Counted from the first letter of the stretch, positions 1 through 9,415 are shown. The stretch is DNA of 64,000 nucleotides from Chloroherpetonaceae bacterium (GCA_028277445.1 JANQGG010000005.1:120797-184796), one strand, 5' to 3'. Numbers and translations: made by a program. Notes: generated from the letters alone by a model not told the origin.

Positions 1-1347
1 AAGCATGGATTTATTTCAGGCGCTCAAGCAAAGCCATCAAAAGAATATTCTTCATCATCCTATAATTCATCATCAGGTTCAGATAAGGACGATTTGGTTT
101 TTACATTTAAGGGTCATTCTGCCAGTGTATCAACAATGTGTTTCAGCCACGATGGTAAAATGCTTGCCAGTGGCGGTTGGGATAACTCTGTTAAAGTTTG
201 GGATGTTCAAAGCAAAAAATTGATCTTTGATTTAAATGCACATACCGGCGGTATTACATCATTAGCCTTTCACCCAAAGCGCCATCTCTTAGCCAGCACA
301 AGCTTAGATAGCAGTATTCGAATTTGGGAGATTAAAAATGAAATGATGAATGTTAATAACATCGATGCTTCTCAAAACAACTATTATGCATCTACCACTT
401 CCAAGTCTGGCTCATTGAATGCTAACAATTATAAAATTTTTCCAGTCTTAACTATCAATCAAGCCCACAAAAACTGGATAAATACAATTGCTTTTAGCCC
501 TAATGGACGGTATATCGCTTCAGGTGGTTGGGATAATAATGTTAAAATTTGGGACGCACAAACCGGTAAATGCGTCAAAACCTTCAAAGGCCATAATTCA
601 GCCATTTTGGATGTTGCCTTTGCTAAAGATGGTAAAACGTTAATTAGCAGCAGTAAAGACGAAACCATTAAATTCTGGTCGATTGCTCATGGTACGGTTA
701 TTCATCAAATTACCGGTCACTCAGGATGGATCATGTCAATTGGATTAAATGTCAATGGCAGCATTTTGGCCAGTGGCGGTTCTGATGAGACGATCAGTCT
801 TTGGGATCTTGCTGCTAAACAAGACACTGCATTGGAATTAAGACGCTTTCTTGGTCATAAAGACTATGTACGCTCGCTAACTTTTTCTCCAAATGGCGAC
901 ATTTTAGCCAGTGGTGGGGACGACAACAAGCTTAAGTTTTGGAATTTAAAAACCGGTAAAGAAATCTACGAAATTGAAGGTCATACAAGCTGGGTTCGCA
1001 GCGTTGCTTATAACCCTTCAGGTAATTTGATTGCATCAGCCGGGGATGATATGATGATTAACCTTTGGAAAGCCGATAAAGCTGTAGAATTGATGAAACA
1101 AAATGCGGCAATAGTTAAAAAGAAGACCGTATCAAAAGCTAAAAAGATTGCTTACCGTCGCAAGGCATTAATCAAACGAAAATGCAACAGATGCCATACA
1201 TACCGCGCAGTTGAGTCGAAATTCACGCCAAGAAATATTACTTCGGTTGTTGAACGAATGAGGAAATATCCAAACTCGGGTTTCACTAAAAAAGAGTCGC
1301 GTGAAATCATTCGCTATCTTAAAACTACAATCAAAAGTAGATATTAA
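1..1347 (+). CDS. WD40 seven-blade propeller with C-terminal c-type haem motif (5' partial)
   Basis: The reading frame is open from base 1, so the true start lies outside the window; the first possible internal start is TTG at 94. After a Ser-rich stretch there are seven WD40 units, each with a GH/AH...WD/WE/WN pattern, enough for one closed beta-propeller. A basic linker follows, then a tail of about 55 residues with a CNRCH motif (1183-1197). Downstream of it come an RM pair and a P..GFTKKES...IIRYL ending, as in small mono-haem cytochrome c domains. WD40 propellers bind proteins; a CXXCH motif means covalent haem and export. Whether the missing N-terminus carries a signal peptide cannot be seen. 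I infer a periplasmic redox or scaffold protein. The WD40 call is firm; the haem domain is likely but unproven. Confidence 0.85.
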   Translation, partial: KHGFISGAQAKPSKEYSSSSYNSSSGSDKDDLVFTFKGHSASVSTMCFSHDGKMLASGGWDNSVKVWDVQSKKLIFDLNAHTGGITSLAFHPKRHLLASTSLDSSIRIWEIKNEMMNVNNIDASQNNYYASTTSKSGSLNANNYKIFPVLTINQAHKNWINTIAFSPNGRYIASGGWDNNVKIWDAQTGKCVKTFKGHNSAILDVAFAKDGKTLISSSKDETIKFWSIAHGTVIHQITGHSGWIMSIGLNVNGSILASGGSDETISLWDLAAKQDTALELRRFLGHKDYVRSLTFSPNGDILASGGDDNKLKFWNLKTGKEIYEIEGHTSWVRSVAYNPSGNLIASAGDDMMINLWKADKAVELMKQNAAIVKKKTVSKAKKIAYRRKALIKRKCNRCHTYRAVESKFTPRNITSVVERMRKYPNSGFTKKESREIIRYLKTTIKSRY

Positions 1348-1365
1348 TACCAAAGTGCAATTAAC

Positions 1366-1408
1366 AAAAAAAGCCATCTCATGATTTAATATTTGAGATG
1401 GCTTTTTT
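1366..1408 (+). terminator. Rho-independent terminator after the WD40-haem gene
   Basis: Inverted repeat with arms at 1366-1381 and 1394-1408 (core AAGCCATCTCA / TGAGATGGCTT) and a 12-base loop, ending in a T-run on the + strand. It lies 19 bases after the stop codon. Confidence 0.85.
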
Positions 1409-1440
1409 GCTTTTGGAGATAAAACGTTCATTATAACGCA

Positions 1441-1469
1441 AAAGAGCTACGCTCTCGGTAGCTCTTTTA
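1441..1469. terminator. Bidirectional hairpin terminator
   Basis: Perfect inverted repeat AAAAGAGCTAC / GTAGCTCTTTT with a 7-base loop. The A and T tracts on both sides would allow termination in either direction. It sits 44 bases beyond the end of the minus-strand gene at 1513-1893. Confidence 0.75.
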
Positions 1470-1512
1470 AAAAATTCTGACTTCTTTCCGGTTAAATGTA
1501 AATGTCGTTTTT

Positions 1513-1893
1513 TTATTTAAAAAACCTGTCTAACGACATGATTTGCCCGTCAAATTCAATCGAAAGGTCTTCCGTATTTGGATTGATAAATATTGGCATT
1601 TCTCTGACCGTGCATCTTACACCTCGATCATCAAAATCTGTAACATAGCGTTCTTCATTTGATTTAACGGCGCCTTCAACATCAACGGCAATGTTTGGGT
1701 TGGTTGTTAACACAAACAAATTAATTTCTTTACTCTTTATTAAATCAAGAATCTGGTTGGTGTTGGTTAGCTGTCCGTAACCACCAGCTGAAGAAATGGT
1801 TAATTTAAGCTGCCCAAGTTCATCACGCTCAGTATTGGTAATAAAATATTTATCAACCTTATGAACGGCGTTTCCTGTTCTCCATATCGACAT
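1513..1893 (-). CDS. Conserved-looking hypothetical protein, 126 aa
   Basis: I do not recognise the family. The protein has no signal peptide, membrane segment or cysteine-based metal site; it is mixed alpha/beta in character with many charged residues. The gene stands alone between the dnaK terminator and a bidirectional hairpin, so it is probably its own transcription unit. The coding frame is supported by clean flanking terminators and balanced composition rather than by homology. Confidence 0.6.
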   Translation of the reverse strand: MSIWRTGNAVHKVDKYFITNTERDELGQLKLTISSAGGYGQLTNTNQILDLIKSKEINLFVLTTNPNIAVDVEGAVKSNEERYVTDFDDRGVRCTVREMPIFINPNTEDLSIEFDGQIMSLDRFFK

Positions 1894-1980
1894 TGTTAAA
1901 TATGGTTTTAGTTAAAAGAAAATGTCCTCCGATAGCACCACTTTCAAAGTTTGCTTCAAGTTATAAAACGATTTTTAAAT

Positions 1981-2014
1981 AAAAAAGGGTTGCCCAATCA
2001 GCAACCCTTTTTTT
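1981..2014 (-). terminator. Terminator of dnaK
   Basis: Arms AAGGGTTGC / GCAACCCTT around a 7-base loop, with A and T tracts outside. On the minus strand it ends in a run of T and lies about 30 bases after the dnaK stop. Confidence 0.85.
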
Positions 2015-2041
2015 ATCGATATTCTTAACCGGAGATAAGAA

Positions 2042-3955
2042 TTATTTATCGTCGACGACTTCAAAATCAGCATTTTTAACTTCTCCATCCTGATCTTTGC
2101 TTTTCGCACCATCAGCTCCGGGCGCTCCTTGAGGCTCTGCTCCCGGTTGAGCTTGATCGCCGGTACCGTACATTTTGGTGGCGGCTTCGTTCCACTCTTT
2201 GGTTAGCTCATCCATAGCCGGCTTGATGGTTGATACATTTCCGGTTTTATGGGCTTCTTTCAACCGATCCAAAGCGCCTTGGACTTTAGAAAGAGATTCG
2301 GCAGGTAATTTATCGCCAATTTCCTTGATTTGCTTTTCGGTTGAGAAGATCAACGCATCGGCAGAATTACGAACTTCAATTTCTTCCTTCTTCTTCTGAT
2401 CTTCCTCAGAGTGGGCTTTGGCATCTTCTTTCATTTTTTCGATTTCAGCATCGGTAAGCTTACCACTTGCTTCAATTCTAATGCTTTGCTCTTTGCCTGT
2501 AGCTTTATCTTTAGCCGAAACATGCAAGATACCATTGGCATCAATATCAAATGTTACTTCAATCTGTGGAACCCCACGAGGCGCCGGCGGTATATCGGCC
2601 AGGAAGAACTTACCCAACGTTTTATTATCACCAGCCATTGGCCTTTCACCCTGAAGCACATGAATTTCAACGGATGTTTGATTATCTGCAGCCGTTGAGA
2701 ACACTTCATTTTTCCGGGTCGGAATGGTTGTGTTGGCTTCAATCAGTTTCGTCATTACACCACCCAGAGTTTCAATACCAAGCGAAAGCGGCGTAACATC
2801 CAACAATAACACATCGGTAACATCGCCTTGCAATACGCCGCCCTGTATAGCAGCGCCAACCGCAACAACCTCATCAGGATTTACCGACTTGTTGGGTTCT
2901 TTGCCAAAAAAGTCTTTAACCAGTTCCTGAATTTTTGGAATTCGTGTTGAACCGCCAACAAGAACGATTTCATCAATTTCGCCAACGTTTAGTTTTGAAT
3001 TTTTCAATGCACGTTTACATGGCTCTAAAACTCGATCAAAAAGCTCTGAGCACAGTCCTTCAAAACGAGCTCTTGAAATCGTAAGCACAAGATGCTTCGG
3101 ACCATCCTGAGTAGCCGTAATGAACGGCAAATTAACTTCGGTTTCATTTCGTGAAGAAAGCTCAATTTTTGCTTTTTCGGCGGCTTCTTTTAAACGTTGC
3201 AGCGCAATCGGATCTTTTCTTAAATCAACCCCTTCTTGCTTTTTAAAGTCCTCTGCCAGGTAATTGATCAAGACCTGATCAAAGTTATCACCACCAAGGT
3301 GCGTGTCGCCATCGGTTGAACGTACTTCAAAAACGCCATCGCCTAATTCAAGAATGGAAATATCAAATGTACCGCCACCAAGGTCGAACACCGCTACTTT
3401 TTCATTTTCTTTTTTCTTATCCAAACCATAAGCCAAAGCGGCTGCTGTTGGCTCGTTAATGATACGTTTTACATCCAAGCCAGCAATTTTACCGGCGTCT
3501 TTAGTTGCCTGACGCTGAGCGTCATTAAAGTATGCAGGGACGGTAATTACAGCTTCCGTAACGGTTTCACCCAGAAACTCTTCAGCAGTTTGTTTCATTT
3601 TTTGAAGGATCATCGCTGAGATTTCCTGCGGCGAATAACTTTTATCATTAATGTTGACTCTAATCTGGTTGTTTTCATTAGCAACGCCATAGGATACGAT
3701 TTTAACTTCCTCCGGAACTTCATCCAATGATCGCCCCATGAATCGCTTAATTGAAAAAATTGTGTTGGTGGCATTTGTAATCGCTTGACGTTTTGCGGCA
3801 TTTCCAACCAGTCGCTCCCCCGATTTGCTGAACGCAACCATTGAAGGCGTTGTACGATACCCTTCAGAGTTTGCAATAACTTCAGGCTCCTTACCCTGCA
3901 TAACCGCTACACAAGAGTTCGTAGTACCTAAGTCTATTCCTATAATCTTACCCAT
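2042..3955 (-). CDS. dnaK: Chaperone protein DnaK (Hsp70)
   Basis: Full-length 637-aa Hsp70. The N-terminal ATPase domain opens with [13 protein letters not shown], followed by the [14 protein letters not shown] phosphate motif and [13 protein letters not shown] near residue 340. The linker [19 protein letters not shown] leads to the substrate-binding domain, and the acidic, Gly/Ala-rich lid tail ends in VVDDK. DnaK folds nascent and stress-damaged proteins in the cytoplasm with DnaJ and GrpE, neither of which is in this window. AAAGGA lies just upstream of the ATG. The gene is downstream of the hsp20-family gene on the same strand, but terminators separate the two, so they are probably transcribed independently. 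Confidence 0.98.
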   Translation of the reverse strand: MGKIIGIDLGTTNSCVAVMQGKEPEVIANSEGYRTTPSMVAFSKSGERLVGNAAKRQAITNATNTIFSIKRFMGRSLDEVPEEVKIVSYGVANENNQIRVNINDKSYSPQEISAMILQKMKQTAEEFLGETVTEAVITVPAYFNDAQRQATKDAGKIAGLDVKRIINEPTAAALAYGLDKKKENEKVAVFDLGGGTFDISILELGDGVFEVRSTDGDTHLGGDNFDQVLINYLAEDFKKQEGVDLRKDPIALQRLKEAAEKAKIELSSRNETEVNLPFITATQDGPKHLVLTISRARFEGLCSELFDRVLEPCKRALKNSKLNVGEIDEIVLVGGSTRIPKIQELVKDFFGKEPNKSVNPDEVVAVGAAIQGGVLQGDVTDVLLLDVTPLSLGIETLGGVMTKLIEANTTIPTRKNEVFSTAADNQTSVEIHVLQGERPMAGDNKTLGKFFLADIPPAPRGVPQIEVTFDIDANGILHVSAKDKATGKEQSIRIEASGKLTDAEIEKMKEDAKAHSEEDQKKKEEIEVRNSADALIFSTEKQIKEIGDKLPAESLSKVQGALDRLKEAHKTGNVSTIKPAMDELTKEWNEAATKMYGTGDQAQPGAEPQGAPGADGAKSKDQDGEVKNADFEVVDDK

Positions 3956-4030
3956 TATTAATTTCCTTTTTATTAATTATTGGTTAAAAAAACATGCCGG
4001 AACAATGATTCAACGTAGCGATTGTGGTAT

Positions 4031-4073
4031 AAAAAAAGTGCTTTCACAGATGAACCATAACTGCGAAAGCACT
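4031..4073 (-). terminator. Strong hairpin with T-run in the dnaK leader region
   Basis: Arms AGTGCTTTC (4037-4045) and GAAAGCACT (4065-4073), extended inward by CAG/CTG. On the minus strand the stem is followed by seven T. It lies about 75 bases upstream of the dnaK start and about 100 bases past the hsp20 terminator. It is either a back-up terminator or an attenuator in a dnaK leader. It is not a CIRCE element, since the half-sites are inverted relative to CIRCE. Confidence 0.6.
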
Positions 4074-4172
4074 AGAAAAAAGGAGAATAACTATGAACTA
4101 TCACTTTTAACTGGCTTTTCGCTGACAAAGTTCCAAAAAAACTTGAGATTTTTACTTTTTACTTACTCTTAC

Positions 4173-4205
4173 AAAAAAGAGAACCTTTCGTAGGTTCTCT
4201 TTTTT
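4173..4205 (-). terminator. Terminator of the small heat shock gene
   Basis: Arms AAGAGAACCT / AGGTTCTCTT with a 5-base loop and T-rich flanks, placed 12 bases after the stop codon of the minus-strand hsp20-family gene. Confidence 0.85.
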
Positions 4206-4216
4206 AGTCTCTTCAT

Positions 4217-4648
4217 TTACTTTACTTCAATCTGTTTGCTTGATTTAGGCATTTCTAACTTAGGCAACATGAGCTTAAGAACTCCATTATCATATGTTGC
4301 GTCAATATTTTCCTTATCAATATTATCGCCTAATCTAAAGCTTCTTGAGAAATTACCAAATATTCTCTCAACACGATGATAATTTACCTTTTTTTCTTCA
4401 GTTTCTTGTTTCCGTTCTCCGCTAATGGTCAGTACATCGTCATCAAGATTTAATTTGATCTCTTCCTTTTTTACACCGGGAAGTTCGGCTTCAATGTAAA
4501 TTGCTTTTTCATCTTCCGAAATATCCGACCTGAAAGCGCCGCTTAACTCCGGTGAAGTAAATGCATTTGACGGTGTTGAAGAAGTCCACACATCATCAAA
4601 CAATCGATTAATTCGTGTAAAAGGATCACGATTGAATTTTACTAACAT
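4217..4648 (-). CDS. Small heat shock protein, Hsp20/alpha-crystallin family
   Basis: 143 residues from the chosen start. The alpha-crystallin domain runs from about residue 40 to the end: it begins RSDISEDEKAIYIEAELPGV, has the ISGERK strand, and carries the conserved A.y.nGVLkl.lPK signature as ATYDNGVLKLMLPKLE. Such proteins are ATP-independent holdases that keep unfolded proteins soluble for the DnaK system. I place the start at ATG 4648 because GGGAGAT lies 6-8 bases upstream and the protein then begins MLVKFNRDPF, as relatives do; the frame is open for 27 further codons upstream. Being beside dnaK fits a heat-stress role. Confidence 0.93.
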   Translation of the reverse strand: MLVKFNRDPFTRINRLFDDVWTSSTPSNAFTSPELSGAFRSDISEDEKAIYIEAELPGVKKEEIKLNLDDDVLTISGERKQETEEKKVNYHRVERIFGNFSRSFRLGDNIDKENIDATYDNGVLKLMLPKLEMPKSSKQIEVK

Positions 4649-5044
4649 ACGATCATCTCCCTTCTTAAAACAATAAGGTTTACGTGTTACAAATACCATG
4701 ATTAAATTTTTATAAGTGCTTAAAAACATAGTTTAAAATCACTTATATAATTACAATTTCCGTGCCAAAACCGCAATCCCTTTGTTTACCTGCATTTCAT
4801 CAAAAAATTACACCAACATTGAAAACTCTGACGTTTTTTTCATCTCAATGTCTGTATTATGCGATCAGATTTACAGGTAGTAGGACAGGTGTGATTGTGT
4901 CAAAATGTCATACATGACATTCAACCCAATAAAACTTATATATAGGCTAAGCTATACCAAATATTTTAAACCAATTTTTTATTCAGCGCTGACGGCTCAG
5001 GAAAATTGCTGAGGGATTACAAAGCAGTTATTTAAAGAAAAGGC
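4649..5044. promoter_or_regulatory. Intergenic region with perfect operator-like palindrome
   Basis: About 400 bases hold no convincing gene. At 4904-4921 there is a perfect inverted repeat, AATGTCAT-AC-ATGACATT, the size of a site for a dimeric helix-turn-helix regulator. It lies 256 bases before the hsp20-family start and downstream of the ArsR-type gene. Which regulator binds it is unknown. Confidence 0.45.
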
Positions 5045-5428
5045 TTATTGTGTTAATGAATCGTTCTTATTATTAATCCATTTTAGCCGATGCTTCATAT
5101 TATTTTCAATACTTTTTGAGATAAGACCGCATACTTTAAACACATTGTCATCAGCAAGCCGGTAATAACACTTCAAACCATCTTTTCGTCGTTCCACTAA
5201 ACCACTTTCATACATCATTGAAAGATGCTTGGAAATATTTGCCTGGCTGGCTTGTGCTTCATTAACGATTTCTTGAACTGTTTTTTCACCACCACATATT
5301 GCACGCAAGATTTTTAATCGCATGGGTTCGGAAAGAATTTTAAACCGGTATGCAATTGAAACAATCATATCATCCGGCATATTGCTTCCTATTATGGGCA
5401 TGCTTGAATTTTTCTTAATATTGCTCAT
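5045..5428 (-). CDS. ArsR-family winged-helix transcriptional regulator
   Basis: 127 residues. The family core starts near residue 28 ([18 protein letters not shown]). The recognition helix region is [23 protein letters not shown] and the beta-wing is [12 protein letters not shown]. The alpha-3 metal site ELCVCDL of ArsR/SmtB metal sensors is absent (the stretch reads [11 protein letters not shown]), so it is unlikely to be a classical arsenite or cadmium sensor. A redox or sulfur-responsive role like that of other cysteine-poor members is possible but not shown. It lies after the sigma/anti-sigma genes on the same strand, about 120 bases away, and may be separately transcribed. Confidence 0.9.
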   Translation of the reverse strand: MSNIKKNSSMPIIGSNMPDDMIVSIAYRFKILSEPMRLKILRAICGGEKTVQEIVNEAQASQANISKHLSMMYESGLVERRKDGLKCYYRLADDNVFKVCGLISKSIENNMKHRLKWINNKNDSLTQ

Positions 5429-5545
5429 AGCATATCTGATATAAATCTTAGTGGGTTATATGATTTGTGTAAATGATCCGATTGTTATATAACTAAATAG
5501 CTATAAAATAACAAAGATGTTGGGTCTATAGTTCTTGCATCCGGC

Positions 5546-6478
5546 TTACTCAACAAAGACGGACTCTAGGTTTGTGTCGGAATGATTTGTAATTGCAGAA
5601 TAGATATAATTTTCTTTCTTCCAAAACAAAATGTCGGGTTTTTCTGAAAAACTTACAACATGACATTTACTTTCAAGTATAGAATGGAGTATTTCAGGCT
5701 CAATCAAATCTGGATTTAAATCACTTATCCTATAAACAAATACCTTAATAACATAATCTGAGTTCTGATGATGCAAATATGTGATGAGGACGGTAGAAAT
5801 ATCATAAATGTTCAGCGAATGAATCGAAGACACATAGAAATTTGAAACTAAGGGAATTTTATTGCTATTAATAAGCAATTCTTGGGATACAAACTTGTCT
5901 GTTTTATTTGATGATACAGAAAATTTTGAGGCTGCATTATCATGCGATTGTAATGACGAGCTTGTCCAATCAATTAAATTTTTAGCTTGATTGTTGTTAT
6001 TAAAAATTATTTGCTTTTGAAGCTCTGCAAAGCTAAGATTGCTTTTTTTGACAAATCCCGCAAAAACCAGCATTGCTAAAACGCAACCTGCCAAAACAAG
6101 TGCAAAAAAATGATTTACCTTACTTTCATATGGCTCAATAAAAAAAAGCCTGGAAAGTTTCTGTTTCCACAGCTTTCCAGACTTTTTACACTTTGGACTG
6201 TCTTTAAGTAATTGCTCAGCATGTGTTGCCGATAGATCGTCTGCACCCTGATAAAGTTCCTGAGAGGTTTGGCGCTTAATTTCACTAACTAAGCTTCTAG
6301 GCGCTTTGTGTTTACTGAGTTTACTACGGAGCAAATTTTTAATCGCCTTCTGATCTTCATACTCTTTTCTGCAATAATCACAGGATTGTATGTGATCAAA
6401 AAATGCATCCCTATTTGTTTCTTCAAGTTCGCCATCAACTGCGGCACTAATTAAACTTAATGCTTCATTGCAATCCAC
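5546..6478 (-). CDS. Anti-sigma factor with zinc-binding N-terminus and one membrane helix
   Basis: 310 residues. The N-terminus has the anti-sigma zinc motif HIQSCDYC (H-x3-C-x2-C, residues 29-36) inside a helical domain that would clamp the ECF sigma factor. One membrane helix follows near residues 122-142 (HFFALVLAGCVLAMLVFAGF). The remaining C-terminal part of about 165 residues is probably outside the membrane and is not recognisable. The gene follows the sigma factor gene by about 60 bases on the same strand. I infer that an envelope signal releases the sigma factor. Confidence 0.88.
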   Translation of the reverse strand: MDCNEALSLISAAVDGELEETNRDAFFDHIQSCDYCRKEYEDQKAIKNLLRSKLSKHKAPRSLVSEIKRQTSQELYQGADDLSATHAEQLLKDSPKCKKSGKLWKQKLSRLFFIEPYESKVNHFFALVLAGCVLAMLVFAGFVKKSNLSFAELQKQIIFNNNNQAKNLIDWTSSSLQSHDNAASKFSVSSNKTDKFVSQELLINSNKIPLVSNFYVSSIHSLNIYDISTVLITYLHHQNSDYVIKVFVYRISDLNPDLIEPEILHSILESKCHVVSFSEKPDILFWKKENYIYSAITNHSDTNLESVFVE

Positions 6479-6541
6479 GAAAAATGCTCCTTATTTTGTT
6501 GAATGATGAACCTAAAAAATCAAAGAACAAGACTAATCAAT

Positions 6542-7348
6542 TTAGGATTCATTGTCAACATTATAACCGTGATCAAGTGCGTATGTTAATAATTTATCTC
6601 GGAGTATTTTCCTTCCTCGATGCAATCTTGATCTAACCGTTCCAATGGGACAATCTACCATGTTTGCAATTTCTTCGTAAGTAAATCCTTCAATATCACA
6701 AAGTTGAACAACTTCTCTGAAATCTTCGGGTAATGAGTTCAATGCCCGGGAAACTTTTTCACTGAGCAACTCACCAAACATTTTCTCTTGCAAATCAGTT
6801 GAATCGAGAGAACTGTGTTTGATTGTATGGTAGAATTCTTTGATGTCGTCGTAATCAACCTTATCGGGTTGCTTTGACTCTTTGCGATACCTATTGATAT
6901 AGCTGTTCTTCAAAATTCGGAACAACCACGCTTTGCAGTTCGTTCCTTTCTCAAAGGATTCAAAAAACCGGTAAGCTTTCATATATGTTTCTTGAACCAA
7001 GTCATTAGCATCTTCACTATCACCCGTCATTCTCACAGCAAAGTTATACAGTGAATCAATATGAATCATAGCTTCGGTTTGAAAATCCATCTGTTTTTGA
7101 ATCTCATAAGCAGATGGATTTTCATCCTTAGCGTTTTTTTCAGTTATCTGATCTACATCAACATCATGCTCTTCAATCATTGTTTCTGTTACCTCATTCA
7201 AATTTATTTCGTAATAGCTATCCTTCTGGGCTTCTTGATCAATAATCTTGTCGAATTTCATATCTTCCTCCATTCCAATGTGGGTTTTTCGATTTATTTG
7301 AAACTGATCTGATTCAGTACTTAGCAAATGAGGCGATTTGATTCTCAT
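6542..7348 (-). CDS. ECF RNA polymerase sigma factor with acidic N-terminal extension
   Basis: 268 residues. Sigma region 2 is at about 93-160 ([20 protein letters not shown], then [19 protein letters not shown]). Region 4 is at about 200-255 ([20 protein letters not shown], then [20 protein letters not shown]). This is the RpoE/SigW type that directs polymerase to stress promoters. The first 90 residues are an unusual acidic extension. Two starts are plausible: ATG 7348 with AAGGAGTGA upstream, and an in-frame ATG at 7261 with GGAGGA at ideal distance. The anti-sigma gene follows and crtH diverges from the same intergenic region. Confidence 0.93.
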   Translation of the reverse strand: MRIKSPHLLSTESDQFQINRKTHIGMEEDMKFDKIIDQEAQKDSYYEINLNEVTETMIEEHDVDVDQITEKNAKDENPSAYEIQKQMDFQTEAMIHIDSLYNFAVRMTGDSEDANDLVQETYMKAYRFFESFEKGTNCKAWLFRILKNSYINRYRKESKQPDKVDYDDIKEFYHTIKHSSLDSTDLQEKMFGELLSEKVSRALNSLPEDFREVVQLCDIEGFTYEEIANMVDCPIGTVRSRLHRGRKILRDKLLTYALDHGYNVDNES

Positions 7349-7468
7349 AACTCACTCCTTTGTAGTCTCGCCAAAAAAATGTGGCGCTAAATGATTGTTA
7401 AAAACTAAATTTAATAGATACTAATAATTATTACTATTAAAAACAAAACAAATCAGAATATTTTTTCA
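7349..7468. promoter_or_regulatory. Divergent promoter region between sigma factor and crtH
   Basis: A very AT-rich 120-base region between divergent genes. It includes the 12-base perfect palindrome TAATAATTATTA (7422-7433). No convincing -35/-10 pair was assigned. Confidence 0.35.
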
Positions 7469-8980
7469 ATGTCTGTAAATTATGATGTTATCATTATAGG
7501 AGCTGGTATAGGCGGTTTAACTACTGCCGCATTACTTCAGGAAAGTGGTTTGAAAACGCTAACCATTGAACAACATTCCAAACCAGGAGGAAGTTGTTCT
7601 AATTTTAAAAAGAAAGGCTACACTTTTGATGCCGGCGCATCTTTATTTTATGGATTCGGTGACAAAGAACATGGCGGCACTCTAAACTTGCATAGCCGTT
7701 TGTTTGACCGTTTAGGGATTTCATTCAAAACCATTCACGACCCAATTCAAATTAATTACCATTTACCAAACAACTTTAATGTTTGTACTCATTATGATCA
7801 AAAAAAGTTTCTTGATGAGCTCATAAAACGTTTCCCTGATGAAGCAACAGGAATCAGGCAATTTTATTCCGAGCTTGATGAGGTTTATTCAGTCATTGGG
7901 TCATTTCCAGCCGGTTCACTTGAAAATCTTTCTCATTTACTCTGGATTGGTCAGCGCTATCCATCAAAAGTTTTCAAACTCATTGTTCAAACGTTTAAGA
8001 ATATGGGTGAAACTGCCCGGAAGTATATTAAAAATGAAGAGTTACTAAAATTTATAGATATTGAAGCTTATGCTTGGGCGGTTCGCGATGCAGAGTCCAC
8101 ACCATTTGTTAATGCAGGTATATGCTTAGCAGATCGTCATCATGGCGGCATCCATTACCCGATTGGCGGTTCGGGAACAATAGGCGAGAAGCTTGTAGAA
8201 GGCATTCGGAAGTTTGGGGGCGATGTTGTATTTGGCGTAAGCGTTGAAAAAATTCTTTCGGAAGGAAAAACGGTTACGGGTGTTAAACTCCAAAACGGAA
8301 AAGAAATTTTTGCCAAATCTGTAGTCAGCAATGCAACGGTTTGGGATACATTTCAGAGACTTTTGCCAAACTCAAACTTCGACTCACAGGCGTACAGTTT
8401 TGATCGTGCACCGAGTTGGTTTCAACTGTATTTGGGCGTGGAATCCGATGCCATTCCCGAAGGCTTTAACGTTCATCATATCATCGTTGATGATTGGAAC
8501 ACCTATAAAACCGAAGGCGGTACGGTGTATTTCTCTTGTCCATCCGTATTGGATCGAACCATTGTTCCCGAAGGTAAACACATGTTGCATCTCTTTACAA
8601 CCAGCAACGCTTCGGATTGGAAAAAACCAAACCCAAAAGACCCGAAATATCTTGCGCAAAAAGAAGCGTTGGCAAATAAACTGATTAAAAAAATTGAACG
8701 AATATTGCCAGGCGTTTCCGAAAAAATAGATTTTAAGCTTTCGGCTTCACCTTTGACCCATGAACGATATTTAAACAGAGTTCAGGGAACATATGGTCCT
8801 CTTTTTAGAAAAGGACAGTATGTGCTGGAAAAGCCTCAAAATAGAACGCCATACAAAAATTTATTTCATGTGGGTGATAGCTGCTTTCCAGGGCAGGGGG
8901 TTATTGCCGTAACCTATTCGGGGATATCGTGCGCCGATATTGTTTTAAAAATTTTCAATAAACGGTTTAGGTATTTATAA
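7469..8980 (+). CDS. crtH: Carotene cis-trans isomerase (CrtH/CRTISO-like)
   Basis: 503 residues. An N-terminal Rossmann FAD site reads VIIIGAGIGGLTTAALLQ, followed by the PGGSCSNFKKKGYTFDAG stretch of the phytoene desaturase superfamily. Near the C-terminus the carotenoid oxidoreductase signature appears as NLFHVGDSCFPGQGVIAV. Among the superfamily, the PGGSCSNF block and the GGIHYPIGGSGTIGEKLVEG segment are most like CRTISO/CrtH, which converts poly-cis lycopene made by CrtP/CrtQ to all-trans lycopene. That is the route used by cyanobacteria and green sulfur bacteria. The gene has only weak ribosome-binding sequence and diverges from the ECF sigma operon. Confidence 0.82.
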   Translation: MSVNYDVIIIGAGIGGLTTAALLQESGLKTLTIEQHSKPGGSCSNFKKKGYTFDAGASLFYGFGDKEHGGTLNLHSRLFDRLGISFKTIHDPIQINYHLPNNFNVCTHYDQKKFLDELIKRFPDEATGIRQFYSELDEVYSVIGSFPAGSLENLSHLLWIGQRYPSKVFKLIVQTFKNMGETARKYIKNEELLKFIDIEAYAWAVRDAESTPFVNAGICLADRHHGGIHYPIGGSGTIGEKLVEGIRKFGGDVVFGVSVEKILSEGKTVTGVKLQNGKEIFAKSVVSNATVWDTFQRLLPNSNFDSQAYSFDRAPSWFQLYLGVESDAIPEGFNVHHIIVDDWNTYKTEGGTVYFSCPSVLDRTIVPEGKHMLHLFTTSNASDWKKPNPKDPKYLAQKEALANKLIKKIERILPGVSEKIDFKLSASPLTHERYLNRVQGTYGPLFRKGQYVLEKPQNRTPYKNLFHVGDSCFPGQGVIAVTYSGISCADIVLKIFNKRFRYL

Positions 8981-9045
8981 ATTTTAATTGGCTGTTTTAG
9001 TGTCTTGAAACAAAATCTTTGTTATGATCAATACTAGATTTTTAA

Positions 9046-9225
9046 ACGACCATTCTGGGCGCCGGATTAACCCCAAAAGTAATAGAGACTATTTTCACAA
9101 AATTTAAAAAGCTGTTTCCGAAATGGGTTGCCTTTATTGATCAAAGCTTTATCAATACCCGAATGAAAAATGAGTATAAAGAACTTATAATAATAAAAGC
9201 CAAACAACGGGAGCTTATAAAGTAA
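9046..9225 (+). pseudogene. C-terminal remnant of a HipA-type kinase toxin
   Basis: An open frame without a start codon, beginning after a stop at 9043-9045, encodes about 59 residues. The segment KWVAFIDQSFINTRMKNEY matches my memory of the C-terminal end of HipA kinases (W..fI..SFL...mK..Y). Nothing upstream encodes the kinase core or a HipB antitoxin, so it is a fragment. It marks the left side of the foreign-looking segment. Confidence 0.55.
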
Positions 9226-9228
9226 ATG

Positions 9229-9342
9229 CTACTTTTTCAATAATGTTTTGAGTTTTTTTTTAATTGCAACTGAATCTTCATTTTTGGTGGATATCATTAT
9301 ATGTTCATAGACCCTTGAGTAAAGTTTCCAATTACCCTTTTG
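9229..9342 (-). pseudogene. Possible short gene remnant, 37 codons
   Basis: A start-less frame, convergent with the HipA remnant and ending 4 bases from it, with protein-like composition (NWKLYSRVYEHIMIST, then a lysine-rich end). The family is not recognised and it may be chance. Confidence 0.25.
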
Positions 9343-9415
9343 TTACTTTTTAACCCATAAAAATCCTCAATAAACGAAATTTCGGTTATCCCGACGTTAC
9401 CTGCAAGCTGAAAAA

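Noticed and set aside
4031..4073. Inverted repeat near dnaK considered as a CIRCE operator
   Set aside because: Half-sites are inverted relative to TTAGCACTC-N9-GAGTGCTAA and the spacer is much longer; a T-run makes it look like a terminator.
3825..4193. 122-aa open frame on the + strand across the dnaK start
   Set aside because: It overlaps the N-terminal coding part of dnaK on the other strand and two terminator hairpins; no protein-like pattern.
7061..7312. 83-aa frame on the + strand inside the sigma factor gene
   Set aside because: It is antisense to the acidic N-terminal extension of the sigma factor and hydrophobic only because acidic codons are read in reverse.
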